Notes: generated from the sequence alone by a model not told the origin. Shown: positions 11,961-24,529, counted from the first letter of the stretch. The stretch is DNA of 64,000 bases from Arenicola marina (GCA_964019135.1 OZ025253.1:6887059-6951058), one strand, 5' to 3'. A program made the numbers and translations.

Positions 11961-12174
11961 ACGGCGCTGTATGATTTCTAAATCACCGCGGATAAAGTTT
12001 GCTGGTATTTTATGGGGAACTATTACGCACAAACTTTGCTTCAGCGCGCCGATAAGAGTCCAACATAACGACGCTGTATGATTTCTAAATCACCGCGGAT
12101 AAAGTTTTCTGGTATTTTATGGAGAACGATTACGCACAAATTTTGCTTCAGCGCGCCCATAATAGTTCAACAGA
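11961..12174. repeat. 107-bp tandem duplication
   Basis: Two adjacent units begin at 11961 and 12068 (gctgtatgatttctaaatca shared) and differ at about ten positions. Confidence 0.9.
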
Positions 12175-12319
12175 AACACGCGCGCTTTATGTATGTAAAG
12201 GACTATAGGGCCCTTAGGGTCGGTGTCAATAATTGCACCCCAAGCCCCAACCTGGGTTGTCTCTGCAGATATCAGTCGAGCTTCAAAGGGGTAAGGACAA
12301 GGCTGGCGCAAAGTGATAA

Positions 12320-12512
12320 GATCAAGCCGGCTCCAGAGATTGGGGCAGGATCAAGCCGGCTCCGGAGAATGGGGCCGGGTCAAGCCGGCTCCAGAGATTG
12401 GGGCCGGATCAAGCCGGCTCCAGAAGTTGGGCCGGATCAAGCCGGTTCCAGATTTTGAGGCAGGATCAAGCCGGCTCCAGAGACTGGAGCAGGATTAAGC
12501 CGGCTCCAGAGT
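12320..12512. repeat. 27-29-bp minisatellite (gatcaagccggctccagaga)
   Basis: Seven imperfect copies. The unit contains the palindrome-like core agccggct. It is translatable in several frames only because of the repeat. Confidence 0.92.
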
Positions 12513-14480
12513 CTTTATATTTAAGTTCAAAATTCCTGTTTCTATTGAAGTCAACCGAAGAAGAATGTGGTCCAATAAAAGGTTAATACTTGCATTCCAT
12601 GGTATCACTAAAAAAATAACAAAACAGAGATCCCGCCTGCTATTTTCTCAGAGCAGAGCACTTTGCGCTCGTTCAACATGACTCAAGATGTCCTCTAATT
12701 GTTGTTCTCTTCGATACTATACATGCACTTAGCGTCCCCTTAGAGTGTATGCTCAAGTTCCCAATGGGAGTGAGATGCAATCCTACTATCCCCCATTTAG
12801 TTCCGCTCCTGAAGCCTCGGGGTAACTTAGCAATACCCGGCAAAGATCGCTTTCTCGTCTCCTCCTTATTTGCACGCGCGTTTTGAAGATGGCAGCTTGT
12901 CAGACAGCAGTTGTCGCCCGTGTCGCTTGTGGACCGGTCTCGATGCCAAATGCCGATTTTAAGGCAGCCCCAATGTGGCGTTTTCGATTTTAAAAATCGC
13001 CGTGTCGAACAAGGTCCTAGGGGGCCCTACCATTAAACGAAAGAAGTAGTTCTCAATAATAACACGAGATCAATAGTTCTAAAGAAACATAGCCTCTAAT
13101 TAATATACATTCGTCTGGTCTGGTACCGTTAGCACAGTAATTGCTAAAGAGGTGTATTTAATGGTAATCATTGCATATACTGCGACGCATGTTGTCTTTG
13201 GACGAGATATTTTGTACTAAGTTGTCTTTTTGCCATTGTTTATCTCCCGGGCGACTCCGGCCTGTCTTGCTGCTCGTTAGGTGCGCGAGCTCGTAGCCTC
13301 GTGTGCGGTTAACAGGCTGATATTTATATGACATAGGGGTGTTGCAGCCCCCCCCCTCCCCCACCCCCTCACGATCGAGGCTTCTGTGCCCAGAGATAAC
13401 GAGCGAGGTACTATAAGTGTCGTGATGACGTTGGTGGAGATTCAGGGTGCGGTCCTCATCCAGGTCACTTGCTGCGAGAGCCACGTTTGTTAATGATCGC
13501 TCAAGGGGAATTAGACATGCTGAAATAAAGTTGACCAGGGTGCTTATTTTTTCAGCTATTTACTGTTAACTGGAGAATGGGGTGATCCTATATATGGGAT
13601 AATCGGGTACCCGTTTTATATTTGCAATCGAATTCGTGGGTGCGGCATGACGTCATGGATACATTATCCAAGCACGTAGAAATTGTTTGTTCGGCGGTTT
13701 GGGAAGAGCTAGTGACTTGATTACCGTCACTTTGCCGAATATTGTCAAACTGCGTTGTTTCCACTTTTGTAGTAGCGTATCAATGGTCGTCAATTGCAGA
13801 TGTCCAGTTTAAGTCATCACAGACATCTCTGTCTTAACCCACATATACGCTAAGGCGTTTTTGAGGGACACTACTCCGGTCGCAATTGAGCGCACCGCCC
13901 CCTCGGGCGCAAATTTCCAGCAGTAGACTTGTCCATTTTCAAATTCCTGGCCCCGCCCCTGCGCCCTGTCATGCCTTGGCCTGTCTGCGGGGGGCGGGGG
14001 GGGGGGGCGGGGGGTGCAGCGGTTGTCAAGGGTCGAATTGTCCTCGATTGGGGGTGGAGGTGGGTGGAATATCGAAGACGCTATGAAGGAAACCTTGCAT
14101 TGAGCGTCATGGGTACGCGTTCTAACGGATTTGGGATGGGACACTTTTGGCTTTTCCCTCTTTGGGGAATGTTTTGAGTTGAAATTATATGATGTAAAAG
14201 TAGCGCCTTTCGTTGACTACTTATCATTATACAGGGGGTGGGGGGGGGTTCTGCTTATCCACCATATGGTAAAATACTGTTTGCATATTGCCAGAATGGT
14301 ACAATGATTGTTTGCAGGCCTCAAGAGACTTTGGATTATACATGCCAGTGGTATCTATAAAGTGTTAAAATTGGTCATAGGACAAACTTGGCACCCATGA
14401 ATATCGCTCACGTGAAAGGCAGCGGGCTTTGCACAAAGTCGTAGTCGATGAAACCAAATGTTTGTGCATATCATATGGTC
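12513..14480. other. Non-coding DNA with homopolymer C/G tracts
   Basis: No gene supported. There are C tracts near 13349-13370 and G tracts near 13990-14012 and 14235-14250 of the kind that can form G-quadruplexes. Overlapping open frames at 13809-14177 on both strands are driven by this composition. Confidence 0.4.
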
Positions 14481-14499
14481 CCGGGTGCGGGTTATTGCT

Positions 14500-14975
14500 G
14501 CGGGAGCGGGCTATTGCTGCAGGAGCTGGCTATGGCTCCGGGTGCTCTAGGCTCTGAGCGCGGGCTATGATTTTTTATGCCAGACTAGTACTCTAGGTTC
14601 CGAGCGCGGGCTATGATATCGTATGCTGGACTAGTACTCTAGGCTTCGATCGCGGGTTTTTGCTTCGTATGCTAGACTATGGGTCTAGGCTCCGAGCGCA
14701 GGCTACGATTTCGTATGTTAGACTAGTACTCTAGGCTCCGAGCGCGGGCTATGACTTCGTATGCTAGACTAGTACTCTAGGCTCCGAGCGCAGGCTATGA
14801 CTTGGTATGCTAGACTAGTGCTCCAGGCTCCGAGCGCGGGCTTCGATTTTGCATGCTAGACTAGTACTCTAGGCTCCGAGCGAGGGCTATGACTTCGTAT
14901 GCTAGACTAGTGCTCTAGGCTCCGAGCGCGGGCTATGGCTTCATATGCTAGACTAGTGCTCTAGGCTCCGGGTTA
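14500..14975. repeat. 46-bp minisatellite, about nine copies
   Basis: The unit is agactagtactctaggctcc + gagcgcgggctatgacttcgtatgct. Units from 14585 to 14960 are nearly regular at 46 bp, and those at both ends are more diverged. Confidence 0.93.
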
Positions 14976-15256
14976 TGCTCCAGGCGCCGTACTGTGGCTC
15001 CGGGCTATGGCCTCGGGCGCGGACTATGGCTCCAGGCGCGGCTATGGCTTTCTGCACTGCACTATGTCTCCTTGCGCTGGACTATTACTCCGCGAGCTGG
15101 ATTAAGGTTCCGGGCGCCAGGCTATGGCTCCAGTCATTATTGCGAATGGATTTAACAACCCTTGCGCTAACACAGAATCAGCATATTGGGAAGAGTATTC
15201 CGCGTATCAAGGCTCTTTCACCATGCAGTTACATTAAGCAAACGAGCTGTGTGAGC

Positions 15257-16597
15257 ATGTTTCTTGAATTTTAATCCAAGTAACAGTGTTTACATGATTT
15301 TTAGTAAGAAACCAAGGAAGCCAGACGACCTGCTATTGTTACTTGGTTCATCGCCAATTAAAAGGGTTTACACGCATTGTCATCTGGGCGTTACTCTCAC
15401 AGATACTATGAACTGGGTTTCTCATGTAAAGATTATAATTGCAAAGTCGTCGATGCCCGTAAATATGTTGAAGCGTATGCCAAAACCCATTGATCGACGT
15501 ACGTTAATTAATTGTGTAAAATACACATATTAGACCCTTACTCGAGCATGCCACACCTGTGTTCCACGCACCAAGGGTCAATCTCATAAACTAGAACAAA
15601 TTCAGCGCCAATCTTTACTCAGTGTGACACGTGCCTACTCATCTACATCTCATGCCAGATTATTGCTGGAAGCCGGTGCCCAGACACTTACACGGGCCAG
15701 CCCCACAATATCTTAGATCGCTAGTTCCTCCGCCAGTCTCTGATGTATCGCGTTATCCACTCAGAAGTTGAAATGATCTATTACTCCCGTGTCTAAAGAA
15801 ATCATACTAAATTAATAGTTTTCTGTGGCGGACAATACGTCACTGGAATGGATTGCCAGATATCATTAAGGATTCTCCGTCCATTGCTTCCTTCAAGCTA
15901 ACGTACAAGAGTAACTTTTTTTATTCTCTCAACGACCTTCATGATAAATATTCCAACATTAAAGCCGCACATCAGGGTAGAATGCGTATGGGTCTGAGTG
16001 GACTGAACGCACATAGGTATAATTATGGGTTCATCCAAAATGAGTATTGCTAATCTCAACCCGAGGACAACGTTCATTTCTTACTTCACTGTTCAGCCCT
16101 CTCAGAACCACGCGATCGCTTATTAAATGATGTAACATTCCTAGAAACGCATAATTTTAAAATCCGAGTACAAAATGTGAGCTCAATATCCCTTGTGATG
16201 TCCTCTTTCATGGGTCTAACTTACTCTACACGGATGAAAATTCCTCAGTGTTTTTATCTCTTTTCCGGTATATTGCTGACTCGAAACGATTTAGGTAAAT
16301 AACTTATATTTCACCAATAAGAGGGTTAAGTATGGGTTGTTTATATTATATTATACTGTTGTCATATTGTAACCAATAATTCATGCCCTGTGTTCTTGGC
16401 CTATGCTTTAGTCGTTATGCAACATTTGTTTGTAGAACCCTTTGTTGACCTTTTTCACTTGTGCCTTATGATGTAGTTATGAATTAGAATTTTTGATCCG
16501 TTTAGTTCACAACTGTTTGTATCGTATTCACATGTGTATTCGCTGTTGAAAACCTCGCAAAATAAATAAATTTTATACAAAAAAAATGTTTCTTGAA
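15257..16597 (+). mobile_element. 5'-truncated LINE with perfect 12-bp target-site duplication
   Basis: The insert proper is 15269-16585. ATGTTTCTTGAA occurs at 15257-15268 and again at 16586-16597, directly after an A-rich tail (aataaataaattttatac then A's). The coding part starts mid reverse transcriptase: FNPSNSVYMIFSKKPRKPDD, then HLGVTLTDTMNWVSHV, then QIQRQSLLSVTRAYSSTSHA after frame breaks. This is the C-terminal thumb/connection region of a Jockey/CR1-type non-LTR element. Stops near 15532 and 15714 and frame changes show it is dead. A 3' untranslated region of a few hundred bases precedes the tail. The 12-bp duplication and 5' truncation are the signature of target-primed reverse transcription. 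Confidence 0.88.
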
Positions 16598-17361
16598 CCA
16601 GTGAGTAAAGAAGAACTTCATAACATAGCACGGTCGCTAAAAGAAAGCTGGATGGGATTTGGCAGGTAATATCAAAAGAAAACACCATGAACAGAAAACA
16701 TTAATACGTGCTTCAGTAAGTTGTTACATACAGTTTTTATGCTTACATCCCTAAAAGTAGGTGCCATGGTACAGCAAAAACTTCGGTGAATGGCACATGT
16801 TCCATCCCATTGATGACTTTTTGAGCAACACACAATCGCGTCCTTTGCCAGTAATATCCAGAAGGGCCCGTTTGAACGATAAAAAGACATGACGGATTGT
16901 ATATATATGTTACATTTCAGCACGTTGGTCAAACTTGAACGTCATATATATAGGAAGCTAGGATCGAATGGAAATCCGGGGTAATCTTTCTGAACTTTCT
17001 TTATCTCTGCCGCTATTCGCTTGTTATTGTCATGTTATTTTTGGTCGCAAAAATAAGTGAAACTTAGACTTAGACATCTTGGCAAGCGTATTAATTTTTC
17101 TAATGTCCCTAACAGAAAGAACTAGAAGAAGTCATTATGAAGTGTGGCTATGTAGAATCGTGTCGCTCCGCTAGTGCATCCACGCTAACATGTTTTATTA
17201 TTGACAACAGTTACATCTGGTCACAGCTTGTTTTCAAAAGCTTAAGAATGTTAAGAATGGTTTTTTGATTATTGGTTGTTCAACCAATGTATTTTATTAC
17301 TCTGACGTCAGCCAGGGAGGGGCACTCAGGGGTTGAGGCATAGGGTCATGGTGGCGGAATA
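16598..17361. other. Non-coding DNA
   Basis: No supported gene. A minus-strand open frame at 16672-16932 was considered and rejected as a transposase remnant. Confidence 0.35.
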
Positions 17362-17374
17362 GTGAAACTGGATA

Positions 17375-17480
17375 CGACGGAGGGGGGGGGGGAGAAACGG
17401 GGTGGAGTGGGGAGAGGGTCGGACGACGGAGGGGGGGGGGGGGGAGAAACGGGGTGGAGTGGGGAGAGGGTCGGACGATG
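17375..17480. repeat. G-rich ~50-bp tandem duplication
   Basis: Two copies of gacggagggggggg...gaaacggggtggagtgggg, with purine-only runs on the plus strand. Confidence 0.85.
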
Positions 17481-17854
17481 GAAGATAAACCAATATAACA
17501 TCTGGCGTGGCAAAATATCGATTGAAGGGAGTTTGCTGCGGTCCTTACCCGTCATATACCCGCGTAATCACACACATTAATGCGATGTGGCATGCACATA
17601 TGTTCACTTCGCCCCAGGTCAAGCTATTGATACATGAAGAGGAGTTAATAGGGGCTAACATCGACCTCCTCTAACCTCACCCCGCCCTCCTCCAACGCCC
17701 CGCCTCACCGCCCCCCCCCCCCTCCCGCCACAAAAAATAACAACAAACAACAACAAAACACACAACGTGGCTGCCATTGGAGTATCATAAAGGAAATTCG
17801 ATGCTGTCCATATGAAATATGAGTGAGCGAAACTGGCCTAAGCTGTCAGACCGG

Positions 17855-18300
17855 TATCTAGATAAGATATATGATAAAAACTATAACAACACAGGTAACG
17901 AAGTAAGACATTTGATTAAAGCTGCCTAAATAGACAAGTAACTAGATATTTGATAAAATATATCCAATAACACTGTTCAAATAGACAGGTAACTAGGCAA
18001 GATATCTGGCAAAAACTATCCAAATAGACAGGTAACTAGACAAGATATCTTGCAAAAACTATCCAGATAGAGAGGTAACTTGATAAGATATGTAATCAAA
18101 GCTGTTCAATTACACAGGTAGTCAGATAATATATCTGATAAAAATTGTCCAAACAGACAGGTAAGTAGACAAGATATCTGATGAAAGTTGCCTAAATAGA
18201 CAAATAACTAGACATTTGATCAAAACTGTCGAAATAGACAAGTAGATACCTGATTTAAAAAATCCAAATAGACAGGTAAGTAGATAAGATATCGAACCAA
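17855..18300. repeat. ~55-60-bp AT-rich minisatellite, about eight copies
   Basis: Imperfect units built from aatagacaggtaactagaca, agatatctgataaaaact and gtccaa. Unit length varies. Confidence 0.88.
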
Positions 18301-18330
18301 AACAGCAGATGCCCGGCAAGATGTCCGACA

Positions 18331-19037
18331 CCTTAAAATGTAATATTTTACGCACTGTTTTTGCTAGTTTAATCTGGCCCGTTGATATTTATGCTTTATT
18401 TAAAATGACAATGTTGCAAGAAATTATAACTAATTTGACCGTTATTGAAGTATAGTGACTGTGCCCCCTGTCGGCATACTGCAGCACGAGCGGAGGAACG
18501 CAGCTCCACCTAGCGAATGGGAGCTTGCTAACTGTCGCCATGAGCAGTTAGTTGGACAACACGGGATTCACGTTGACCAGGTTCAGTCGACGTCATCCGG
18601 AGGTCTTCATAACCACAAAAGATGACATCGATTTTCACTGTAAAGAAAAATTCCAAAACAACTGTCGAGCCGTACAACATATATAGAGAGCGGTGAGAAA
18701 AACTACATTTGAAAGCGATATGTCTTACGGTGTACATATGAAAACATACTCATGTTAGTGGGGAGTGTATGACAGATTTGTGGGTGTCCTTTGTCCATTC
18801 TCCACGATGGTAGAACTTTAGAGAAGTCCAGTTTTTTCCTGGGACAAGCGGTTATTCGAATTCCAATCATCTTGTGAGCGGTTAATATACATTCCACGTA
18901 CGGTGCGGCGAAAAGAACATTTTCCCTCGCCACATTGCTTTTGTAACATTTTTGCGAACATAATGAATGGCACGATCGAACAAATGAGTGTCATGAGTCT
19001 CACGTGGATCTGTACCTAGACGAGCAGCGCCTTCATC
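18331..19037. other. Upstream region of the plus-strand Ly6-like exon
   Basis: No upstream coding exon found. No convincing TATA box was found within 100 bp of the ATG at 19038. Confidence 0.35.
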
Positions 19038-19101
19038 ATGGGTATTAACCGTGTACTTCTCACTCTGTGCATTGTTCTGGCACTGGAGCAGTTCGGAGCA
19101 G
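19038..19101 (+). CDS. Ly6-like gene fragment, signal-peptide exon
   Basis: ATG in a good context (ttcatcATGGGT) opens MGINRVLLTLCIVLALEQFG, a short N-region followed by a hydrophobic core, which is a classic signal peptide. It ends at G|gtaagg after codon 21 in phase 1. The Ly6-like gene on the minus strand at 48355-48421 has the same architecture: a 21-22-codon signal exon, phase-1 donor, and next exon starting with the codon completed to Ala and then LEC. The two are paralogues by exon structure as well as sequence. Confidence 0.6.
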
Positions 19102-20888
19102 GTAAGGTTTTCATCATCGCACATCTTTTCTACGCGAATCTAGTTAGTATTTTTCAAAACTCTAAGTACTAAAGACAAAAACTTGAGTGCCACCCTCTAG
19201 CGAGCCACACGGTGGTCAACTGATGACTTGCGCGTTCATCTATAGCGAGATAATAATAATACGGCAAAGGTGAGAGCCGGGAAGATACCGTCCGGTTCAG
19301 ACAGGCTGTTTGTGGTGATAGAATGATGGTTTGCTGCTGGGGACATCATTGCTGATTTCCGGGTTCCGCTAGTCGCCAGTGCTGCCCTCCAGTGGCTGAG
19401 CCATTGCACTGTTCATGTGGCTCGTGCGGCTAAGCACCAATTGTGAGACACGTTGCAAGATTAAAGGAGTAATTTAGTCCGGTTTTTTTGGCCAGCAAGG
19501 CGTAGCATGTTACATATGGATCAACATGCAAACTATCAGTCTAAAATGTATGTTGCTACCGGCTCCAGCAATAAGTATTAGTATTTGGCACTGAAACTTT
19601 CGCATTTACGGCCTCCCGCTCGACTGTGAGTTCGGCATGCTGAGCAGAGCGCAAGCCAATCAGCGCGCTGCGTAAAAAACGCGTCATAGGTTCCAGGCGG
19701 CCACACAGCCTGCCCTGTCTCAGCCTTATCATGAACGCAACGTAGCCGCGGTGAACGCGGATCAAACGTGAAAGAATAATAAATTAAAAGGCCAAACCAA
19801 CTGCTGGTTCAGGAAATTACTCCCGTATGCAACAAAATGACTTTCAACTCAATGGCGAGCAAACTCATCATACTCATCATACTCCAATCTCTGAACCTTC
19901 TAAGAAGCTAAAAATGTCGTCACACTATTCATCATGACATATCAACCCTAAACTAGCCAAAAAGGTGCATTTAACATGCCTTGTTAATCATGGCAAATTA
20001 TCTATTTGCTCTGATGTAAAAATGACTGTAAAAAAAAAAGTCTACTGATTTTCACAGGAAGGTCATTGAGTTCATTGTGTGACTCAAGAACAGAAGTTTC
20101 ACTAATGCTTGGTATTTCTTCAAGCTCCTGAAGGAGCTGAAATGTAAAAAAAGACATATTTCAATACTTATTCACATATTGTAATTTGCTGAAATAAAAA
20201 CTAAACACAGTTTTTTTTTTTAAGTATGGCTATGTAGGGTTGCACGGATATGTTTTTTTAGCCGGGTAACAGTTCTCAGTGCCGGTAGATCTATGGGGGG
20301 GGGGGGGGGCGGGGGGGAGGTCATGAGGAATTAAAAGGAGAATTGGCTATTTCTGGATATTCATTTATTTAATATTAAAATTCCCAGTTCACGATTACTG
20401 AACATAATTGATGACAGCGGTCGGTTAATGACCCATTCTCCATTGAAAAGAATTATTTCCCTCATTTCCAGTTTAAAAAATATGTCCGGTCGATGAAGAT
20501 TGAAATGAGCTTATATTGAATTTATTAATATATAATCATATAAGCATGATAAGTTAGTAACTTAGCTTACTTGATATATCATAGACTTGGGCTGACACTA
20601 CCACACTTATATTATTATAAGTTGAGACAGGGGGCCTGCTAAGCTTATCTGTCAAAAGGACCCAATTTAGCATTAGCCTTGGCTTAGGTGCTTGACCCTG
20701 GCCTTGGTGGTTTGTCAACAAACCTGTGAACGGACCGTATCAAACCGCTGTGGGCCTACTAACCTTCCCCTCTTCGTGATCTCGCGTTCTCTTCCGATGC
20801 AAGGAGCTTTTTTCTTGTTTCCTTCACTGATTGTGTTGAAATATATCCGCAATGAGTTTGTGAACAGGTCTCAGGTATAACTCTGAGG

Positions 20889-21089
20889 CGATGCGGCTCC
20901 ATGACGAGAAAACGTTCTTCAAAATGGAGGTGACAAAGCCCGTGTTAGTGAGCAGGTTGGGTGAACAAGATTCAATTTTGCCAGCCACAAACGAATCCTT
21001 GGCGCATTATCCCATGGTAAGCGGAAGAAAGAACAATCTGGGCTTGATTCCTTTACTCGGACACAACCATGAGCACAACACGTCGGCAT
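20889..21089 (-). pseudogene. THAP-type zinc-finger domain, frameshifted
   Basis: From an ATG at 21089 (minus) the reading is MPTCCAHGCVRVKESSPDCS followed by FFRLPWDNAPRIRLWLAKLN. This matches the THAP layout: MP-x-C...C near the start, SFFRLP, and a conserved W. In the next frame, just downstream, comes GLCHLHFEERF, the closing C-x2-H-F of the THAP finger. One frameshift near 20945-20960 separates the two parts. THAP domains bind DNA and occur in host regulators and in P-element-type and other transposases. The single domain with no visible partner exons lies inside the intron of the plus-strand Ly6-like fragment. It is most likely a decayed transposon or processed gene piece. Confidence 0.6.
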
Positions 21090-21437
21090 TTTAAGGCCAG
21101 ATGTGCTTGTTTGTTTTGAGTGTTGAACGAATGGCTGACCTGGGCTGACTTGGGCGCTCAAAACATCATAAGCACCAATGATGCGGGATCCAAGGTCAAG
21201 GTCGATTTCTCACTCGATCCTTGGAAAACCAATTTTCGCGCCAAATTTTGTTTTGCACAACAAAACCTTCGTAACTTTTTACTTAATGTTTTTTTAATAT
21301 TCAATTTTGATTATTTCAATAGATATTTTACTTGTCTTGCATATGCTAAAAAGAAAAGGACAATCCAACGCACAAATCCTCAGACTAGTCTATTCCTTTA
21401 ATATATGTTTGATATATTGCACGGTTAAAAGCAATAT

Positions 21438-21538
21438 ACTTACATGCGCCATCTTAGATTTTTTACATTTTAGAATAAAGACTAAAAGTATCTCAAAAGT
21501 TATGATGCATATGTTTTATATCTCTTTGAGTCTGTAAA
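21438..21538 (+). repeat. Dispersed ~100-bp repeat, partner inverted at 24530-24631
   Basis: The stretch from tacttacatgcgccatctta to atctctttgagtctgtaaaa matches the reverse complement of 24530-24631 at roughly 85-90% by eye. The surrounding sequence does not match. Confidence 0.85.
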
Positions 21539-21649
21539 ACAAACATTTCAACATAAAACTGCGCGGTCTATTTTTATCGCGCGCGGACGTGATAGCGAGC
21601 CGCGGTCGACATTACACACAAAATACCGAACGGCGAACAGGCGCGCAGG

Positions 21650-21657
21650 GATATAAA
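21650..21657 (+). promoter_or_regulatory. Possible TATA box
   Basis: gatataaag lies in a GC-rich stretch (CpG-rich from 21570 to 21700) upstream of an ATG at 21742. No coding exon with a matching splice phase was found, so this is a candidate only. Confidence 0.2.
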
Positions 21658-22173
21658 GCCGGCCACCAACTTCTGCTCCGGTGACCAAATTGCTTCTCTT
21701 CGGACAGCCCACAGGCTTTCAGGATTTAAATTCAAGACAGAATGTACTTATTTGACATGGAGAAGAGGTTGGTAATACAAAAAATTACGGAATATATTGC
21801 TTTAAGGGTAAGAAACAGGCCCAAAGAAACAAGTCGATGTCAAAATTAGATTAATATTCCACTATAATAATGCCACAGAATGTTGCAGATATAAATACTG
21901 AGACGATATCGTGAGGAGCCCAGTTTCAACAGCTTAAGTATAGAAATCTCTTTTGCCTCTGATATAGACGTTTGCCTGCAACGTTCACAAACTTGTTCAG
22001 TAATATCATAAGCAATTGCATGTTGATATAATTTTTTTCATTATCATCTTTAAAAACCGTTCCCAACTTCATTCAACCCCTCAAATCTTTTGCTACACTT
22101 ATTTGTGTCCTATGTAACCCTGAGAGGCGTCACCGTTGTATTGCGTGTCATCAACTGACTTCGATCTCTACAG

Positions 22174-22292
22174 CCCTGGAATGCCACGAATGTTATAAAG
22201 AGTTGTCTGAGGATGATTGCAACAAATCGCCGACCTGTAAAATTGACCCCTGCGGGTTATTTGGGGATTCAATTTATACTTTTAAATATTAA
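22174..22292 (+). CDS. Ly6-like gene fragment, first cysteine-rich exon
   Basis: After a ctctacag acceptor the phase-1 join gives A-LECHECYKELSEDDCNKSPT, then CKIDPC. This aligns with the opening of the minus-strand Ly6-like protein (ALECRTCNKMSSEEECNNSP). Only the first loop region of a three-finger fold is present (five cysteines). The frame then runs into a stop at 22290-22292. The second half, including the closing C-C...C-N, was not found downstream. A degraded LTR-element remnant begins 46 bp further on at 22338. Together with the 64-bp exon at 19038 this is either a truncated pseudogene or the first two exons of a gene whose later exons are displaced. Confidence 0.5.
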
Positions 22293-22337
22293 TAATAAAT
22301 TCGCGATTTCATCTTCCAGTACTTTTCGTCTTCTCGT

Positions 22338-24529
22338 TGTGTATGAGACGTTTTTAAGATCCGTGCCAGGGCGTGTGCGACGTCTGGGCTTAGAAGAATA
22401 ATGAGCAAATTGACTTCGTGATGTTTATTCTTCAGTCCGTGTAATTTTCTTCATAAATACAATATAATAAAATCCCCATAGTATAAAGGCACGCACACTC
22501 GCAGGTGGCGGCTATGGCTTTGTGACCGACTGGCTAGCGTCTTCTTCCGAGTGGTCTCGAATCTCTCTGGCTGATCTCTTTTATGGGGCCCGCACGCCCA
22601 CGGTTTATGACTCAGCAATATCAGCCGGAAATACGGCGAATACCTCGTCTCCAGAGACGGGATGGATGTTGATGTTACGCCCAAAAGTTAACATTCCTCC
22701 CGGGCTCTTTAACGAGTTTGTCCCGATCTATCTTTGTCTTAGCAAAAATAAACAAGGTTACCGTGACCTTTCTGGCAAGAACCTGTTTACGGTGGGAGAA
22801 CCATTACTCGTGCTGAGTGAGAAATAAACCATTAGGAGTGAGAAGTAAAACCCTGTGAGTGATCAATACAACCACTCTTTCGCGGGACAAGCGACCTTGG
22901 AACCTTCTTTCACACAGCTGTCGGCCAATCAACGTAATAACAACCCGCCCATGGAAAGTGCTTACTTCCATGGCCCGATCCGACCTCGGGGTCTTATCTC
23001 TCGGACTTATACCTCCTCCTATACGTCGTTTATTATGTTGGGACAGCTGCAAGGCCAGCGGCGGCGGGATCTTGGCCAGTTGCCTGAGGCTCTCAGTGTA
23101 TATCAAGTATAAGTGTGGTTACATGTTGATTATAGGCAAAGCCAAATAGCACAACTACTTAAAGGCTTCATAAAGCCAAGCCAAATTACTATCAAATAAA
23201 AGGCTTAATTAAACTAATTAAAGGCTTAATGAGGAGCCAAGCCTTTACACACCTCCCATACTCAAGATAAAAACAAAGTTTTTTATCTATTAGGATATCC
23301 ACCATTAATCGTTAAAGAAGATATAGCTCCTGTGCAAATATAAATGCAAAGATAAATGATTAACACTGCAAGTAATTATAACTGCACTGCAAGAGAACAA
23401 AAACTTGTATCAAAGCACGCGTCCGCGTATCATTGGTGTAAACAAGTTCATGTACGATAAGTCAATAATTGCAACGCGTTCGCGTGACATAATTGAGTCC
23501 AAGTAAATACGCGATATAATTAAAATAATCGGCAAGCTATGTCCGATTAATCATAGTTGAATATCAATCAAAGCATCAAAGGTATATGCGATATAAGTAA
23601 AACAATCGGCAAGCTATGTCCGATTAATCATAACGTTAAACATTAATCAAAGCAAAGGTTAAGTCAAGTCAATAATCAAAGCAAGGTGTGTTTTTCAACC
23701 AAACTATGAAGTCCGTACCAGCAGGGCGTTCACCCATAACTAGTCATTTAGGAAGCATCATAACACCTGCTGTCGACAATACTCAAGTGACACTAGTACT
23801 GGGCAGTTCAATATCAGTACCCAACACATAACGCTTTGACGTAACGTTAATTGGCTGAGTCTCCTCAGGTTGTTCATTCTGATTGCGTAAACCAATGTTT
23901 ATCGCATCAGTGACATTCTCATTCGATACTTCAGACATTGAATGAGGGCGTTGCAAGATTACTCGACGAGCATGGGTATTATAACGGGCATGGTAGGGCT
24001 GGCTAGGCGGAAAGGAGTGTAATCCCTTTTCTGCACGCTTCTGGACACGTTTGTGGAGCCAAGTGAGGGGCATGGGACAACGTCGCGTTTTGTAACAGTA
24101 GCAGGCCACAATGAAAGTGATCAAAAGGATAGCTAAGGTTAAACTAAACGCATAAGTTACTTTGTTACGGCCGAACGCATACGTCGGGACGAGTGAAACC
24201 TTGTCCAATGGGAGGAGAGCGTCTTCAGGTAGTAAACCTCCATCAATATTATCTAAAATATGGAGAGCAATGTGCTCAGGTATCTTGAAAGTTAGGTTCA
24301 AATCGAGCGTGCGATCAGGGTATGAGTAGGAAGCATTCGAACTGGCGTAGAAAATTGAATGAATGAACCAGTTGAGTCCGCGTAACACACAAGGACTATC
24401 CAAGGCGACCACATGTGTGCCTCGCGTCAGATTTACAACTCTCTCTGTCTGACCCGGGCAATGATAACGGGTCAACTCACCACGTGTGGTTACGGCATAA
24501 CGATTAGCATAACGATGTTCAAATTGTTC
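22338..24529 (-). mobile_element. Fossil LTR-element remnant: env-like ORF plus one LTR
   Basis: On the minus strand an env-like reading (24475-23783) is followed by a polypurine stretch (tatgggagg) and then a 914-bp LTR at 22338-23251. The LTR has matching inverted ends, TGTGTA...TACACA. The protein has N-glycosylation sites, a membrane-spanning segment (SLTLAILLITFIVACYCY) and a basic cytoplasmic tail. This resembles the C-terminal half of envelope-like glycoproteins carried by some Ty3/Gypsy and BEL elements. No gag or pol is present nearby, so it is an incomplete fossil. The family cannot be fixed without pol. Confidence 0.65.

Noticed and set aside
13809-14177. Overlapping ORFs on both strands
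   Set aside because: Composition-driven by C/G tracts, with no motif.
16672-16932. Possible MULE transposase fragment (SHQWDGTCAIHRSFCC)
   Set aside because: Only one short DGT-like motif. No flanking transposase sequence or terminal repeats found.
22451-23149. Several 70-100-codon ORFs on both strands
   Set aside because: They lie inside the fossil LTR and have no protein similarity.
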